A stretch of DNA of 64,000 nt from Oscarella lobularis (taxonomy: Eukaryota > Porifera > Homoscleromorpha > Homosclerophorida > Oscarellidae). The stretch's first letter is position 1. The number at the start of each line of letters is the position of its first letter. Below are positions 21,816-33,847 of this stretch, in pieces. The translations under genes were made by a program, and so were the position numbers. The stretch spans positions 1,488,001 through 1,552,000 of the forward strand of contig NC_089187.1 in NCBI RefSeq assembly GCF_947507565.1, written 5' to 3'. A model generated the notes under the pieces. The model was not told the DNA's origin, did no database searches, and saw only the letters and a program-made list of their open reading frames with translations.

Positions 21816-23565
21816 CCGTGAAATCCCAAAAAAGCCCTTGGCTTTTATGACAGAAGCCGCACCTTAGATGCGGCTACTATTCGAGAGCGGCTTCTATTCG
21901 AAGGCGACTTGTATGCATCAGTAAGCTTTATTTGTCGCAAAACAACTAGCTCACTCTAAGACAACACCTACAATATGCCTTCATTGTCCTCGTTGAGACT
22001 GTCTTCTTCGGACTATTCATGCTCTGTATCGCTCGTCTGTTCACCTAAGACAACTGCTCCTTGATCCATCCCGTCTTCTACCTCCTGTTCTTCAGCGTCC
22101 ACATTGCCTTGACCGGTACTTGCATGAGATCGAGCATAGAGACGTTCTAGCTGCACCCTGCCTTCTTGTAGGGGATAGCCATCCTTGAAGCGAGTAATAT
22201 TTTGGGCTGATGCTCCCGGCACTTGACCGCAGCATTCAAACGATCGCTTAATGAGGTCAGGAGTTAGGCTTTAATGACCATATCACAGAGCACAGACTTT
22301 GATACAGCACGCGTGTTTCCAGCGGCTGTGAACGATTTTTCGACGTGCTCCAACCAATAATCATATTGCTCTCGCAAGCTGGATTTGAACACCTTTGTTC
22401 CATGACACGTCTAGAGCCTGTATGTAGCTTGTGCAACCACCAGGAATAACAGCACTGTATATTTTGAAGTTTTTCCTTCATCAACATCACGGCAGACATG
22501 TCAACGGTAGGTTGTCCCATATTAGCAGCCACTGTGAGAATGCTAATGCGCCTAATACGCGGGTAAGCCAATCGATCGTCAGGTCGGTATTAAACCAGCC
22601 GTTATCGGAAAAGGTTACAATGATGTCACTTCTAGCCTTTAGCGTCCGATCTTCGGCTGTTTTACCCTTTCCATTGAAGACAAAAATGGCAATTTTTGGC
22701 ACCGCTAGCGGTAGCTGTAAGTGCAACGTTGACGATTTGCTTGTCTTGACCAGTCGTCGTCAGTGACACGGACTTTGCTCCAACAGGCGTCGAAACAGAC
22801 AGCTGATTCGTCCATTGCCTAAATGCTGTCCAAATGCATGTCTGGAAGGTCTTCGAAGTATAGCGCAAAAATTCGATCACTTTTGGTATAAGATTAGGCT
22901 GAGATTTCTGGCTTTGATGTGTTTTCATTCTGGTTGTCAGACGGAATCGCTTCATGAATCTATTGCACCATCCGGAGCTGCCTTCGAAAGACTCCGTTTT
23001 GCGCATATCATCGTGGAGCTGTATGGCTTTCTCTTTGATTTGCTTTCGCGTCACTCTAAAGCGGCATTGACGCTTCTCGACAATCCAGTCAAAGAGAAGC
23101 CGCTCCAGATCTTCGGATAAACTTGGCGTCCTCCACCGGTTCGTCTAGCCCTCGAATGTCCTCTCGACGTCCGCGTTTTATCTTCGGCTGTCAGTTCGTT
23201 CTCCATTTTTCTCCAACGCCTGACGAGGCTTTCATCAAGCGAATGAGTTCTGGCAGCCGCACGATTGGACATTGCTTTTGCGTTCTGAAGGACGCCCAGT
23301 TTGAAAGAGAGGGTATACTTTTTACGTATCCCACTTGACATTTAAGCGAGGCAAAGGAAATGAACCGTAAAGAAGCAAGAAAGAAGCAGAGCAGATGACT
23401 TTCCAAGCGTTTGAAACTCCCGGAGTTAGCCACTCGTGAATCCCGTATAAAAGCCGCGGCTACTGTTCGCGGGCGGCTTATATGCAGAAATATCTAGAAA
23501 CATTGCGGCTTTTTTAATCGAGGGCGGCTTCTATTGGAGGGCGGCATTTATTTGGGACCTTACGG
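21816..23565 (-). mobile_element. Complete Tigger/pogo element
   Basis: TA dinucleotides flank both ends (21,814-21,815 and 23,566-23,567), the target duplication expected of pogo/Tc1-mariner elements. The ends begin CCGTGAAATCCCAAAAAA (left) and CCGTAAGGTCCCAAATAA (right, complement). Inside both ends are repeats of cggcttctattcgaggg type. The element is about 1,750 bases and holds one broken transposase on the minus strand. Confidence 0.8.
22013..23341 (-). pseudogene. Tigger/pogo transposase, several frameshifts
   Basis: Starts MSSGIRKKYTLSFKLGVLQN (psq-type helix-turn-helix), then FEGSSGWCNRFMKRFRLT (Tc5 helix-turn-helix), FQTCIWTAFRQWTNQLSV, NCHFCLQWKGKTAEDR, SDNGWFNTDLTIDWL, and in another frame PGGCTSYIQALDVSWNK followed by FKSSLREQYDYWL, the pogo signature. 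The end is rich in acidic residues. It would bind the element ends and cut and paste the element in the nucleus. Frame changes occur near 23,090, 22,665, 22,490, 22,430 and 22,260. The first strand-transfer Asp of the usual DDD triad is not evident in the expected spot. Confidence 0.8.
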
Positions 23566-23569
23566 TACT

Positions 23570-24725
23570 TGCCGGTTTATCGCTCCATATCCGCAACAGC
23601 CACGCAATCATCTGATCCGCCCCCAACGTACAGTGCGCCCACGCATAAACTTCCTTTAAAGCGCGCTAGCGTCCGCGTTGTATGTCGTGTGTCATCGGGA
23701 ATGACATCGTTGCAATCCTCCCCGTGAAGAAATTCTCATGCTCACTCTCGAGTTTCTCAAACGGTATTTGGGACGTGATGAAGGCGTATGACTTATTCCT
23801 AACGACGCACTCCCCACGAGGGCACCTCACATCGTTTCAGTTGAAAGTTCTCAATTTGTTTCAATTTACATTTATTTCAATAAGACGCCTCACGCGAAAC
23901 ACACAATGAAAAAATAATATGTCAAACACTACATAAAAGTCACTCCTTTTAGACGTCTTTTCCCTTATTAAGATTTTTCAGCAGCATATTTTGCTTCCCG
24001 GGTATTTTTCAGCTTTCTCTCCCTTGAATCCCTTGAAGCAGCTTCTTTCTCTGCTGTTCTTTTGTATTTAAAAATTTCACACGTAATCATCTTCTCCGAA
24101 ATGAAACAAAAATTAACATATTTCTCCACACCACATTTTTCTCTGTGCTTGCCTTAGAATAAAACTCAGGAGCAGGCCTTTTCGCCATTTTGATAAGATC
24201 TCCTGTTCTCTAATTGCTTCTTTCTCGCGAACGCCTTCGTCATCTTAACAAACCAAGATATTTCTACAGCGAAAGACAGATTTTGTTAGACTTCTTGTGA
24301 CAGCGAGGAATCGCGTCATCTCGCGCTTTTCTAATGGAATAAAGACGCAGCTATCACCTGGGACGTATCCAATGTAGAAAGTGGTATGACTTAAATGGAA
24401 AGGGTATTGATTTTTCACGCGTACCGTTTCTCTTGTCTAGGCGTGCCGTAGCGACTGCTTTCAGAAAAATCGATTAATCGCACGGCATTGTGCATGGAAT
24501 GACCAAGAAACGCGTTCCCAAAGGTGCTCGCTGGCTGGGCGTTTGAATTTGATTGCGAATGTAAAGGGGCGTTTTACAAACGATACTTGATCCCGCCAAG
24601 GCTTTTATACGTGAGCGTCATGGTTGGCTTGGCCCGTCCTGTTTGCGCACAAATGACCTCTTCGCAAGCACACAAGCGAAACGTACGTCCTTAATGCATT
24701 TTTTTCTATTGAGCAGTTTTTGGCT
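23570..24725. other. No gene recognised
   Basis: About 1.1 kb, with a T-rich part at 23,860-24,120. Open frames are short and overlapping. Confidence 0.5.
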
Positions 24726-25098
24726 TTAAGGTGGTACTATGGGTAACGCCCACACTTTTGGATCAAATTTCATGTAAAAAATTAAGTTTTTTTACCTTGC
24801 TCTTCAAACCTTCCTCTTTCGTTTGCGCCGATTTCCGCGGCTGTGCGACATTACAAGCCAGCTAGAAAAAAGGTGCAATTAGTAGACGTTCTTCCATCTT
24901 CCATAAAAAGCGTCCTTTCATCGTTTCCTTGTCATCGCCAATCTTCAGATTCTTCCAAACAGACTTTTCGGTAGCAAGCTGTGTCTCTAGGAGCGTAGAA
25001 ACTGCATTTGAGCGTCTTTCCGGAGTTCTCTAACGCGCGTCGCATTCTTCGGCAAATACCTGCGTTTTCTTGCTTATTTCCACGTCCTCTCAATCGAA

Positions 25099-28000
25099 AT
25101 GGGGCGCAAGTCAAAGTTCAAGAGAGCTGGCTTTCGTGGGACCCAATGGCATTTGATGGATCGGTCCGCTACGAACACTCAAACCAACCCCGAAGCACCT
25201 CCCAGTTCCGGGAGTGAACAAGAGGCTATTTCGAACCCATTTGGCGCGGGAATATCGTCGCTGAAGCTCGCAGACGCTCCTACTTTGTGGCCTGGAAAAG
25301 GCCCATCGCATACGTCACAGGGTAGCGTCTTGACACGTTTCTCAAGCGCCGATCCACCGACTTACCGCCTAATTGACCTCTTGCAACTGAGTTCGGCACT
25401 AACGAGCTTCGCCGTTTGCAGTACGTGCCTGGAAGGCAAAATTGTCCTTTGTGAAGACGAGAAGGAGCACCGAGGATTCGTGTCCAAGATTGTTTTGAAG
25501 TGCAATAGCTGCTCGGCGGCGCACTCATTCGCCACGTCTCGCCTTCGCCCTGGGGTTCGGGGACAAAGCTACGACGTCAATCGGCGTATAACACTCGCCG
25601 CGATTGGATCAGGAACCAATCGAGCGAGCTTCGTTCGCTTCGCCGGTGTCATGAATATGCCTCCGCCTCCATTGTATGACAGTTGGAACATTCATATTGA
25701 AGCACTTTCGGAATCTATGGGGACAGTAATTCAATAAATAGTTTCTTTTATTATACGAATACTAAACTCAACCGTTATTAGGTTTTTGAAGAGTCTGTTT
25801 GCCAAGCAGTGCAAAGACACCGGAATCGAGTAGGAGCAGGGGAAGACGACATCATCGACGTTGCTGTGTCATTTGACGGCACTTGGGCTCGACGAGGCTT
25901 CAGTTCTCTGTACGGTCTTCAGGCGGTTGTTCTCGACGGGTATGTAATCGACTTCAACATTTTTTCATCCTACTGCAGATCGTGCCAAAGAATGGAGGAA
26001 TTGGGGTAAAATATAATTCATCCACTTATCATTTTCATTGTGCAATAAAACCTTTTATTATTGACAGAGAGAGTGCAGCATTCCGCGCCTGGATGGATTA
26101 TCACTCACCCAAGTGCCGTCGAAATTACGAGGGTTCGGCTAAAGCTATGGAAAACAAGGGAGCAGTTGTTCTGTTTTCGAGGTCGATCGAAAAATATAAA
26201 CTGAGGTAATTTATTACAATAATTCTTACATACCTTGAACAAAAGTGCAGATATACGACGTTTATTGGAGACGGTGACTCCAGCTCATATGAGGCGGTGA
26301 AACGAATTTACGGAGAGGGGCATCCAGTCCGGAAGCTTGATTGCGTTGGTCACGTGCATAAGAGGATGGGTGCTCATCTCCGTAAATTCGTTTCTGAAAA
26401 CAAAAGGATAATTATGGATGATGGAGGACGTGTCAATGGAGCTAATCGCCTCACGCACTTCATGATTGACCAGTAGGTGTAATAGATATTGCTCATAACA
26501 AGACTTCTAAGTTTCTTTAGCCTTAGTTCGAACTATGGCTACGCCATAAAGGCTAACGGCGGAGACGTCGAAAAAATGAGAAAGAGCGTGATAGCCTCTC
26601 TTTATCACAGTATAATGCCTTATAACAAAAATAAGAAGGCAAGCAAAAAGAGAAAATAAATATAAATTTACTACATACCTTTTTCTTAGGTCAGTTCTCA
26701 AAAGCCGTCTCCAGGGCACGCATTTGAGCACGGGCCTACTTGCTGCCCCCAAACGGAAGACGACCAGCACCAGTTTTGCCCCGAAGGGGAAACTCGTGGT
26801 GTTGGTGGCGTCGAGCTCAAGCTGGCGCTACACCTGGGCCGCAAAAAAAAGCGCTGCCTCACGCCTTCTTCCACGAACTCAAGGCCATCTTTGACGTTCT
26901 TTCATCTCCAGCGCTGCTGGAAAGCTGCCGAGAAGGTCTAACCCAGAACGACGTAAGTTTGAAATAAAATATTTTATCAGTTTGTACTACATTTACCTGT
27001 AGAATGAATCTTCCACAACACCCTTTGGGGTTACGTTGACAAAGCAAAGTATAAAGGGCCTGCAATAATAACGGCAGCGGCAAGGCTTGCCGCTTGCCAA
27101 TTCAATCACGGCTCAAAAGCTTTTGCTCGCGTACTGGAGGTCGCAAAGACGCCAGGTGGAAAGCATTCATTGTCAGCTTTCCAGAGCCTGGATGATGTTC
27201 GTATCCGAGCATCAAATGTGAAGAACACTAGCGAGTGGAAGAGAGCAAGGGCATCGAGGAAAAAGCGAAAAAAACAGAGGCGGGATCGGCAAGAGCGGCA
27301 AGAGGGGGCAACATACGCTCCTGGTGCCTTTGGTACTGTCGCTGAAGGAGCCGCCGATAACGTCCCCGGTCGTCGCACAGCTTCGCGTCGTGGTCAAGGT
27401 AAAGGGCGGGCAAGAGGAAGAGGCAGGCGCGGAAGGCAAGGCGAGAATGGCCACGTCAGTGATGACGAAGACGGAGGGCAGATTGGAGATCAAACTGAAG
27501 CACAGAGAGGACGGGAGAGAGGCAGAGGCAGGGGTAAAGGAAAAGGAAGGGGAAATGCTAAGCGGCCACTAAAAGGAAGATGGACCTCGAGGAAAAAAAG
27601 TAGGCATTTGTTGCGTGCGATCACCGTTTTGTCTCATTCTTTCACTCCATAGGACGCGGTGCCGTTGAGACTGATCTAGACGACGAAACTACTAGTACGG
27701 AAGCGTCCGAGAGTGAAAGTGAGTCCAGCGATGAAGATTACGGTCCCGGCCCATCAACTGTAAGCCTTGTTTGACATTCTGGATAGCCCACTTCTTATCT
27801 AAGGTAATTGATAGAGCGTAGCTCCATCAACAAGAAGATCAAGTCNNNNNNNNNNNNNNNNNNNNNNNNNNNNNNNNNNNNNNNNNNNNNNNNNNNNNNN
27901 NNNNNNNNNNNNNNNNNNNNNNNNNNNNNNNNNNNNNNNNNNNNNNNNNNNNNNNNNNNNNNNNNNNNNNNNNNNNNNNNNNNNNNNNNNNNNNNNNNNN

Positions 28001-28177
28001 NNNNNNNNNNNNNNNNNNNNNNNNNNNNNNNNNNNNNNNNNNNNNGGCGGCGGCGGCGAGAACGACGACGAATTGTTTGAAGCGCTATTTGGAGGCGACG
28101 AAAACGACCCCGATTTCGGTGGCTTTAGCATCTCTGAAGAGGATCTTTTGAACCCCGAATTCCAAGCGTTCGATTAG
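25099..28177 (+). pseudogene. Mutator-like transposase (PF20700-type), multi-exon, with assembly gap
   Basis: Exons: 25,099-25,725; 25,782-26,005; 26,068-26,205; 26,251-26,472; from 26,521; ending 26,952; 27,003-27,599; 27,653-27,759; 28,046-28,177 after the gap. Introns are 45-62 bases, GT-AG. Motifs: SYDVNRRITLAAIGSG, FAGVMNMPPPP, VAVSFDGTWARRGFSSL (first Asp), RNYEGSAKAMENKGAVVLF, TFIGDGDSSSYEAV (second Asp), LDCVGHVHKRMGAHLR, NYGYAIKANGGDVEKMRKS and LLESCREGLTQN. This is the Mutator-like transposase family common in invertebrates. The tail is basic (GKGRGRG-type) then acidic, ending ISEEDLLNPEFQAFD. One base is out of frame at 27,010 and exon 5 to 6 is unclear. The acidic tail next to a GGC run is unusual. 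Confidence 0.75.
27846..28045. other. Assembly gap, exactly 200 N
   Basis: The gap ends at a run of GGC repeats (28,046-28,057), which probably caused it. The exon sequence of the Mutator-like gene is lost here. Confidence 0.99.
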
Positions 28178-29084
28178 GAGGTCCCCGTGTAATCGATCTG
28201 TTTGCGTTTTGTTGCGCGTAGTCTTGCATTCCTGACTAATGAAGTTCACACGTCATGGCTCCCAACTCCGCGACTTGACGCCTTCGCCACGGCTTGCTCC
28301 TTTCCCAGTTGTACTGCTCAACGGCCTTCCACAAAAAGAAATCAAACCGATTAGGCACGAAAACGCATTCCCTAAGATAGACGAAAGCGACAGAAGATTT
28401 CGCGACCAACATCGATGGCGTAGGCCGATTTTCGTGAAACGGTGCTCGATTAGCCGATTCGGGACTCTCGCTAGCGCTACGGTAGTCTCTAAAACGCATC
28501 GGAAACGGGGTAAATGGTCAATACGCATCTTGCGTTGACTCATTTTGGATCTCGAAGATGGACGAAAAAGCGACGTACTCGCCCTCAACTTTGGGAGCCA
28601 TTATGTAGAGAAGTCCAAAATGGCCGACATCGCGGTAATCGGTGGCTATTTTTCCTTCGGTTTGCCCTACAACGATGCCATTCTCTCCTAGAAGATAGAA
28701 GACACTGCATTGATATCAACATGTTGCTTCGACTAAAGAATCGGGCCAAGGAAAGCCAAATCGAGAATTTCGAATCCTCCGACGAAACGGAACAGTCAAA
28801 AGTTGGTCGTAAAATTCTTTTGAGCAATAGCTCTTTAGGATTTATCACTGGAAAGACCATTTTCGAAGCGATTGCAGATGTACGACGAACAGGTACGCTA
28901 GATTTCGGTCATACTCATATCTAACGGTCGTTTTTGAATTTTTTTGTTCGAATTTGGCTGGTTTCTTTGGAAATCGGTAAGATGCAAGAAGGTGAGGACG
29001 GTCTAAGGTGCACCGTAAGCAATGCATGATAGTCCAAAAACTTTATTTCATATGTTTTTAAAAGGGGGCGGAATATTCATAATG
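28178..29084. other. Inside right part of Mutator-like element; no certain gene
   Basis: A plus-strand exon-like block at 28,690-28,890 reads NMLLRLKNRAKESQIENFES and GRKILLSNSSLGFITGKTIF and ends at a GTACGC donor. It could be a second gene of the element or a captured host exon. Family unknown. Confidence 0.35.
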
Positions 29085-29092
29085 CCACCTTA

Positions 29093-31260
29093 ATTAACAG
29101 CTGGGTGGGGCATTCATAGAGCAGTAGTCGTCCAATTTTGCTATCTTCGAGACACGAGATGGCATTTTGTATTCGCTGGTGAAGGAAGCGAGATGATGGA
29201 GCGTATGTCTTTGCCAAGAGACTGTGAATGTTGTGCCTAGAGAGATTGCGCGCTCGCGTATTTAGTTAGGGTTAGGTGCTTCAGCCAATTACAGTGGGCG
29301 CTCTAACTCCAATCAGCCAATGAGACCTTGCATTCGTCTACTAATTGACTCAATTATTTCAATTGAGAAAGTTAAGCGTCGTATTGCCTGCATGGAGCGT
29401 CGTACGCGGAACAGGCCAACACGTTATCGCCTTTGGCGCGATGGAAAAACCGAAATCCCTTAGCAAACCAGCAGTTATTGGCGGAAGAATCGACCATTGG
29501 CTTCCGTCGCTGAGAAAAATCTCAACCCAGCCACCACTTCGGACTCCGAGGCGGTGCCGGCAATCCGAGTCGTCAACTGCGGGCCTGCGCCAGAGGCGCA
29601 GTCGGTAAATCTGTTGTGGCACCTGGGGCAAATCATATACCCTGCGATCGAGCTAAGATCTAAGCATATTTCGTTGCAGCAAGGCCGCCGCAAAAACCCC
29701 AAGCGATCCCTTCGCATTGAACTAAATCTGTTGTGACACCTGAGGGAAACTCCTACACTATGCGACGCCTGCCTGCTTATCGCACTCCTTTATTTTGGCA
29801 ACGCTAAAATCGTCATCTCGAATGCATAGCATACAATTCTCAGCGTAAATTGTTGTGCAATCGCACAAAAACGATCGGCAGTCGTGCGGATCCGGTGAAA
29901 CATCGGCGTAGCGCAAACGCCGATTTAGGCCGACCTCATGTCCTCTTGGCGCGTCTCGCTGCAGGTGAAGCCACCCGAAGTAGAGGAGGCACTCTTGAGA
30001 CTCGCCTTCACGATTTCTCGCCGGATGATTGAAAGCGAGGCGCCGTGGCGACACCGGCGAGCGCGGAAGATGAAATGCCTCTTCGATCGTTTCTATCATC
30101 GACGGTGTCGCCCCGGGGCAAACGAGCGTCCACGTCGGATAAGTTGCGCGCAAGTCGTCGATCGAGTGGGGTTGCGAGAAAGGGGCGATTGAGCGTAGTC
30201 GAAATTGCGCCGATGTAAATTCCTCGCAAACGACGCCCTGGAAGGTGCCGACGTCAAAAAGTTATTTTGATAGCACCAACCGGGTCCGACTTGTCGCTCG
30301 TATATCCATATATAGGAATGCAAAATATAGCTGTCATCCATTTGATTGAAGCGGATTGTCGTAAGGGAACTCGATGTGGGAACTCGACATTGTCGTCATA
30401 AATAAATTAGTGTGAGTAAACGGAGGGGATGTTTGGTGGAAACTTCGCGAGTTAGGTAATATGTCACCGACTTAAAAAGTACAAATTCAGAGTACTAGTT
30501 GTGTTTAAAAAAATGTTAGAGGTGAGCTGGGGGCTGCGGGAATTGCTAAATAATAGATGAATAAAATAGAATAAGACGTTAAAACGAGTGAAGTGAGCAT
30601 GCGGGAATGTTTCTAAGCGGAAATTTAATATTATTTATATTAAAAATGGTTTGTTTGTTTAATGTAAATGTTTTTTAAATAATTTTATTAATGCGCTAGT
30701 CAACGACTAGACGACATTGGGTTCTCATTCGCGATACCGCAAGATGACAGTGATTTGTTCAAGATGGCCAAGCAATCAAAGAAGTCTTTCTGTTCTATGG
30801 TACCTCTATCCGCTTGTGGAATGTGGGGTTGGACTATGAAAATATTGCCCGTATGTCCGCGTAAGGAAAACGCTATTAAAAAGTCTGCCCGGAAATTCGG
30901 GCAACATACGAAAGTACTGTGAATTTTGTGAGGGTGACGGCATGACGGCTGCCGTGTTTGACGATCTCTAAAGTCGGGTGGAGCAATGGCGGAGTCATTC
31001 TTGTGCGTACAAGAAAAGTTTTGTTACGTGAGAACGCATCTGTGGAGATTAATAAAAAATTGACGGGTGCAAAAAGAGTAACTTTGAAAGAAGTAAAATG
31101 CGCATGCGTGCTTGTAATTGTTGTTCAACAAAAATTTGTAATTTCTGAAGAAATATTACTCAAAGAAAAAAGAGAACTCAACGCAAAACTAAACACAATT
31201 TCCAACAGTTGTTAAAAAAATGACCTCTGTCAAATGACGTAGTTCAAAAACACATGGAGT
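29093..31260. other. No gene recognised
   Basis: Overlapping open frames occur on both strands at 29,345-29,736 and 29,758-30,341, none with known motifs. The stretch 30,420-30,720 is AT rich. No tandem repeat was seen. Confidence 0.4.
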
Positions 31261-31268
31261 TGATGGGT

Positions 31269-31514
31269 TTACTGAAAGTCGCCGTCATAGTCGGTGAAGA
31301 CGTAGTCGTCGTTGAAGCGGGAGGGAGCGACAGTGCAACGCTTGGAGGAGGTTCGCGGCTTTGGATCATGATCTTCGCTGAACGAAAGTGTGCTGTGGGA
31401 TTTCTTACTGGACGTCGTTGAGCGCCTCTGTTTCGGTTGAAGATGGTGAAATGGAGCGGTAAATCTGTGATTTGGTGGGTGTGAACGAGTTCTGTGTGAA
31501 TGGTGAATGAACAA
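31269..31514 (-). CDS. Possible last exon of an unknown protein
   Basis: The frame reads STLSFSEDHDPKPRTSSKR and ends FNDDYVFTDYDGDFQ before a stop at 31,269. The acidic, serine-rich composition is plausible for a C-terminal tail. No upstream exon was found because a tandem repeat begins at 31,520. Confidence 0.3.
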   Translation of the reverse strand: MFIHHSHRTRSHPPNHRFTAPFHHLQPKQRRSTTSSKKSHSTLSFSEDHDPKPRTSSKRCTVAPSRFNDDYVFTDYDGDFQ

Positions 31515-31525
31515 GCGACTTTCAG

Positions 31526-31735
31526 ATATCCCTATATGCCCTGTATTTATTTATGAGTCATCGGTTGCTCGATCCTTCTCCATAGATGCCTTGTATTTAT
31601 ATATGAGTCATCGGTTGCTTAACTCCTTCTCCCTATATGCCCTGTATTTATTTATGAGTAATCGGTAGTTCGATCCTCCTCTCTATGTTCCTTGTATTTA
31701 TTTATGAGTCATCGGTTGCTTGACTCCTTTTCCTA
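31526..31735. repeat. Tandem repeat, four copies of about 53 bp
   Basis: The unit contains ccctgtatttatttatgag then tcatcggttgct and ctccttctcc. Copies begin near 31,530, 31,586, 31,640 and 31,688, with a few differences each. Confidence 0.85.
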
Positions 31736-31830
31736 TAGAGGGGTTTCACGCACGTGAGCAATTATGCTACTCCTCCGTGCCAGTGGACATCCGGGGGTTT
31801 CAGCGTAACTGTACTGTTGTAAAACAGGGA

Positions 31831-33823
31831 ATGTTGAAGGGGTACCGAGCAGCCATCTCGGACATGCGTTGCCACGAACGTTTTGACCAAAAGTTGACAC
31901 TAATCGGCGGCGATAATCCTTACGAATTGCCGCAATCCGCGTGGATTGATGACGTCGACGCTTGGCCGGCAATCACGTACATCCACATTGGGATGTATTT
32001 GGTGTACTCGCCAAGTCCCTACACAAGCGAGGCTCTAATGAACTACAAGAGCCTCGATTGCTATCAGCGATTCGTCGCTGGTTGGGTCAATGTCGTCGTT
32101 GTTCGTGTAGGCGCGACAGACGATGTCCGCGTTGTCACTGCTAAGGTATATTAGGGTCTTGTCGTCCAAACAACTGCAACTAGATACGGAATAGGTTAAG
32201 CATTCGCAGCGAATGTCAGAGAAGCCATTGCAAACTTGGATTGCAGCGGAAACTTCGGGCAAAATTGTAGCCGCTCACTGCAACTGTATGGCCGGGATGG
32301 GAGGCTTGCTCACACGTGGCGTCGCTGCTTTGGGCGATAGAAGCGGGCTGTGGACTGCGAGATTCGTTGACGGTGACCCAGAAGAAGGCATACTGGGTTT
32401 TGCCACCTGCTGTTAGGGAAGTGCCTTACGCTAGAATCCGCGATATAAAATTTATTGGAAAGAAGGGCTCGGCATCAGCTATGCAAGGTCACTCGTGCAC
32501 AGAAGAGAGTAGCGCCCCATCAGCATCATCCACTCCCAGTGAACGTTTTTGCAGCACTATTACGATCTCCTCGGAAAGGAAAAGGTCGTTCTTTGATGCA
32601 CTGGCAGGCTGCAGCACGAAACCGGCTGTTCTTGCAGTCAAACAAGAGTATCACAAACCGTTCATTACGGCATCAATGCAGCCGAAATTGCCAAGTCCTC
32701 TGATGAATCTGTATGACGCAAAGCTTCTCAGCGCATCATATGTGGAACTGCTTGCGGCAGCCGAGACTGTCCGCATTGACGTGTCGAAGGAAAAATGCTT
32801 GGCGGTGGAAGAGAATACTCGAGAGCAGTATAAATCTCGTGTGTGGTACCGTATGAGGAGCGGTCGTGTTTCAGCTTCAACGTTGAAGGCAGTATGCTGC
32901 ACGAACATTGCTACTCCAGCCCTGTCAGTGATTAGCTCTGTCTGTCATCTTGAACTGAAGTGTTTTCAAACATCGGCTACGGCATGGGGATGCAAGCATG
33001 AAGAAGAAGGCAGACAGGCATATATCCATCAATACAGTCTCGCGCACGAGAACCATAACGTCAAAGATTGCGGGCTTTTCATTCATCTGGAGCTCCCATT
33101 TCTCGCTGCTACACCTGACGGAGTAGTTTCATGTACATGCTGTGACGAGGGCGTTCTGGAAGTACTGTAAAGGTAAGTTAACATTTTTTGACCCATTTAA
33201 ATATACTTCTGCATTTTTACTGTGCAGTGTCCATTTTGCAAACGCGATCAAAGTATATCTGAAGCAGCCACAGATAAGTCGTTCTGCCTGCAGGCACTAG
33301 ATGGACAGCTTTGACTGAAAAGGAATCACAGTTACTACTACCAGTTTTCGATCATTGAACTTCAATTACACGACTCATGTTATTGTTTGGGTAGGTTCAG
33401 TGCCAAATCTTTTGTACCCAGCGAGTATATTGCGACTTCGTCCTGTGGACAAAGGACGACTTACATATAGAACGGATATATCCCGATGAAGAGTTCTGGC
33501 ACGAATGCGTCGAAAAGGCTGAAAAGTTCTTCAAACAAGCTGTTCTACCGGAGTTAATGGGCAAATGGTTCACAAGAATCGCGCAGCTTTCAGCAGACGA
33601 AGTATCTTCCCATTTGTCCGTCAGCCGTGATCTTATGTGCTACTGCCGTAAGCCGGATGATGGAACACTATCGCTCCGGTGCGACAACGACCGCTGCAAA
33701 TATCGATGGTTTCACCTCGACTGTTTGAAGCTCCAGGCTACTCCCAAGTCGAAGAAGTGGTACTGCCCGGATTGCCAAAAAGAACGGAAAAAAGATGTCC
33801 TCCTAAGTAGATCTTGGCGTTAA
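31831..33823 (+). pseudogene. SWIM zinc finger - YqaJ-type nuclease - PHD finger protein
   Basis: Exons: 31,831-32,145; 32,195-33,172; 33,228-33,343; 33,395-33,823. Introns are 49-55 bases, GT-AG. Exon 1 has ITYIHIGMYLVYSPSPYT and SLDCYQRFVAGWV. Exon 2 has the SWIM zinc finger (HCNCMAGMG, then in the next frame [14 protein letters not shown]), a linker, and the YqaJ recombinase fold (WYRMRSGRVSASTLK, ATAWGCKHEEEGRQAY, PFLAATPDGVVS, GVLEV). Exon 3 starts CPFCKRD. Exon 4 has VYCDFVLWTKDDLHIERI then a PHD finger (CYCRKPDDGTLSLRCDND, WFHLDCLKL, WYCPDCQ). YqaJ proteins are lambda-exonuclease-like 5'-3' exonucleases. One base is missing near 32,300, an extra five bases after GVLEV destroy the ExK catalytic pair, and a TGA is at 33,312. 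Many such genes in animals are element-borne. Confidence 0.75.
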
Positions 33824-33847
33824 TGAGAATTGTATAGGCACGGCCTG

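Larger units (their letters stand above)
24727..29092 (+). mobile_element. Mutator-like element, putative ends
   Basis: The left end TAAGGTGGTACTATG (24,727) resembles the complement of the right end TAAGGTGGCATTATG (29,092), and both are followed by CGCCC...CTTTT. The pair brackets the Mutator-like gene. Similarity of the ends is partial and no 9-base target duplication was fixed, so the limits are provisional. Confidence 0.4.

Noticed and set aside
27170-27652. Stand-alone RGG-type RNA-binding protein
   Set aside because: The frame begins inside the Mutator-like gene and matches its downstream region (NHGSKAFARVLEVA), so it is the basic tail of that protein.
31526-31735. CRISPR-like array
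   Set aside because: Units are contiguous tandem repeats with no unique spacers, in eukaryotic sequence.
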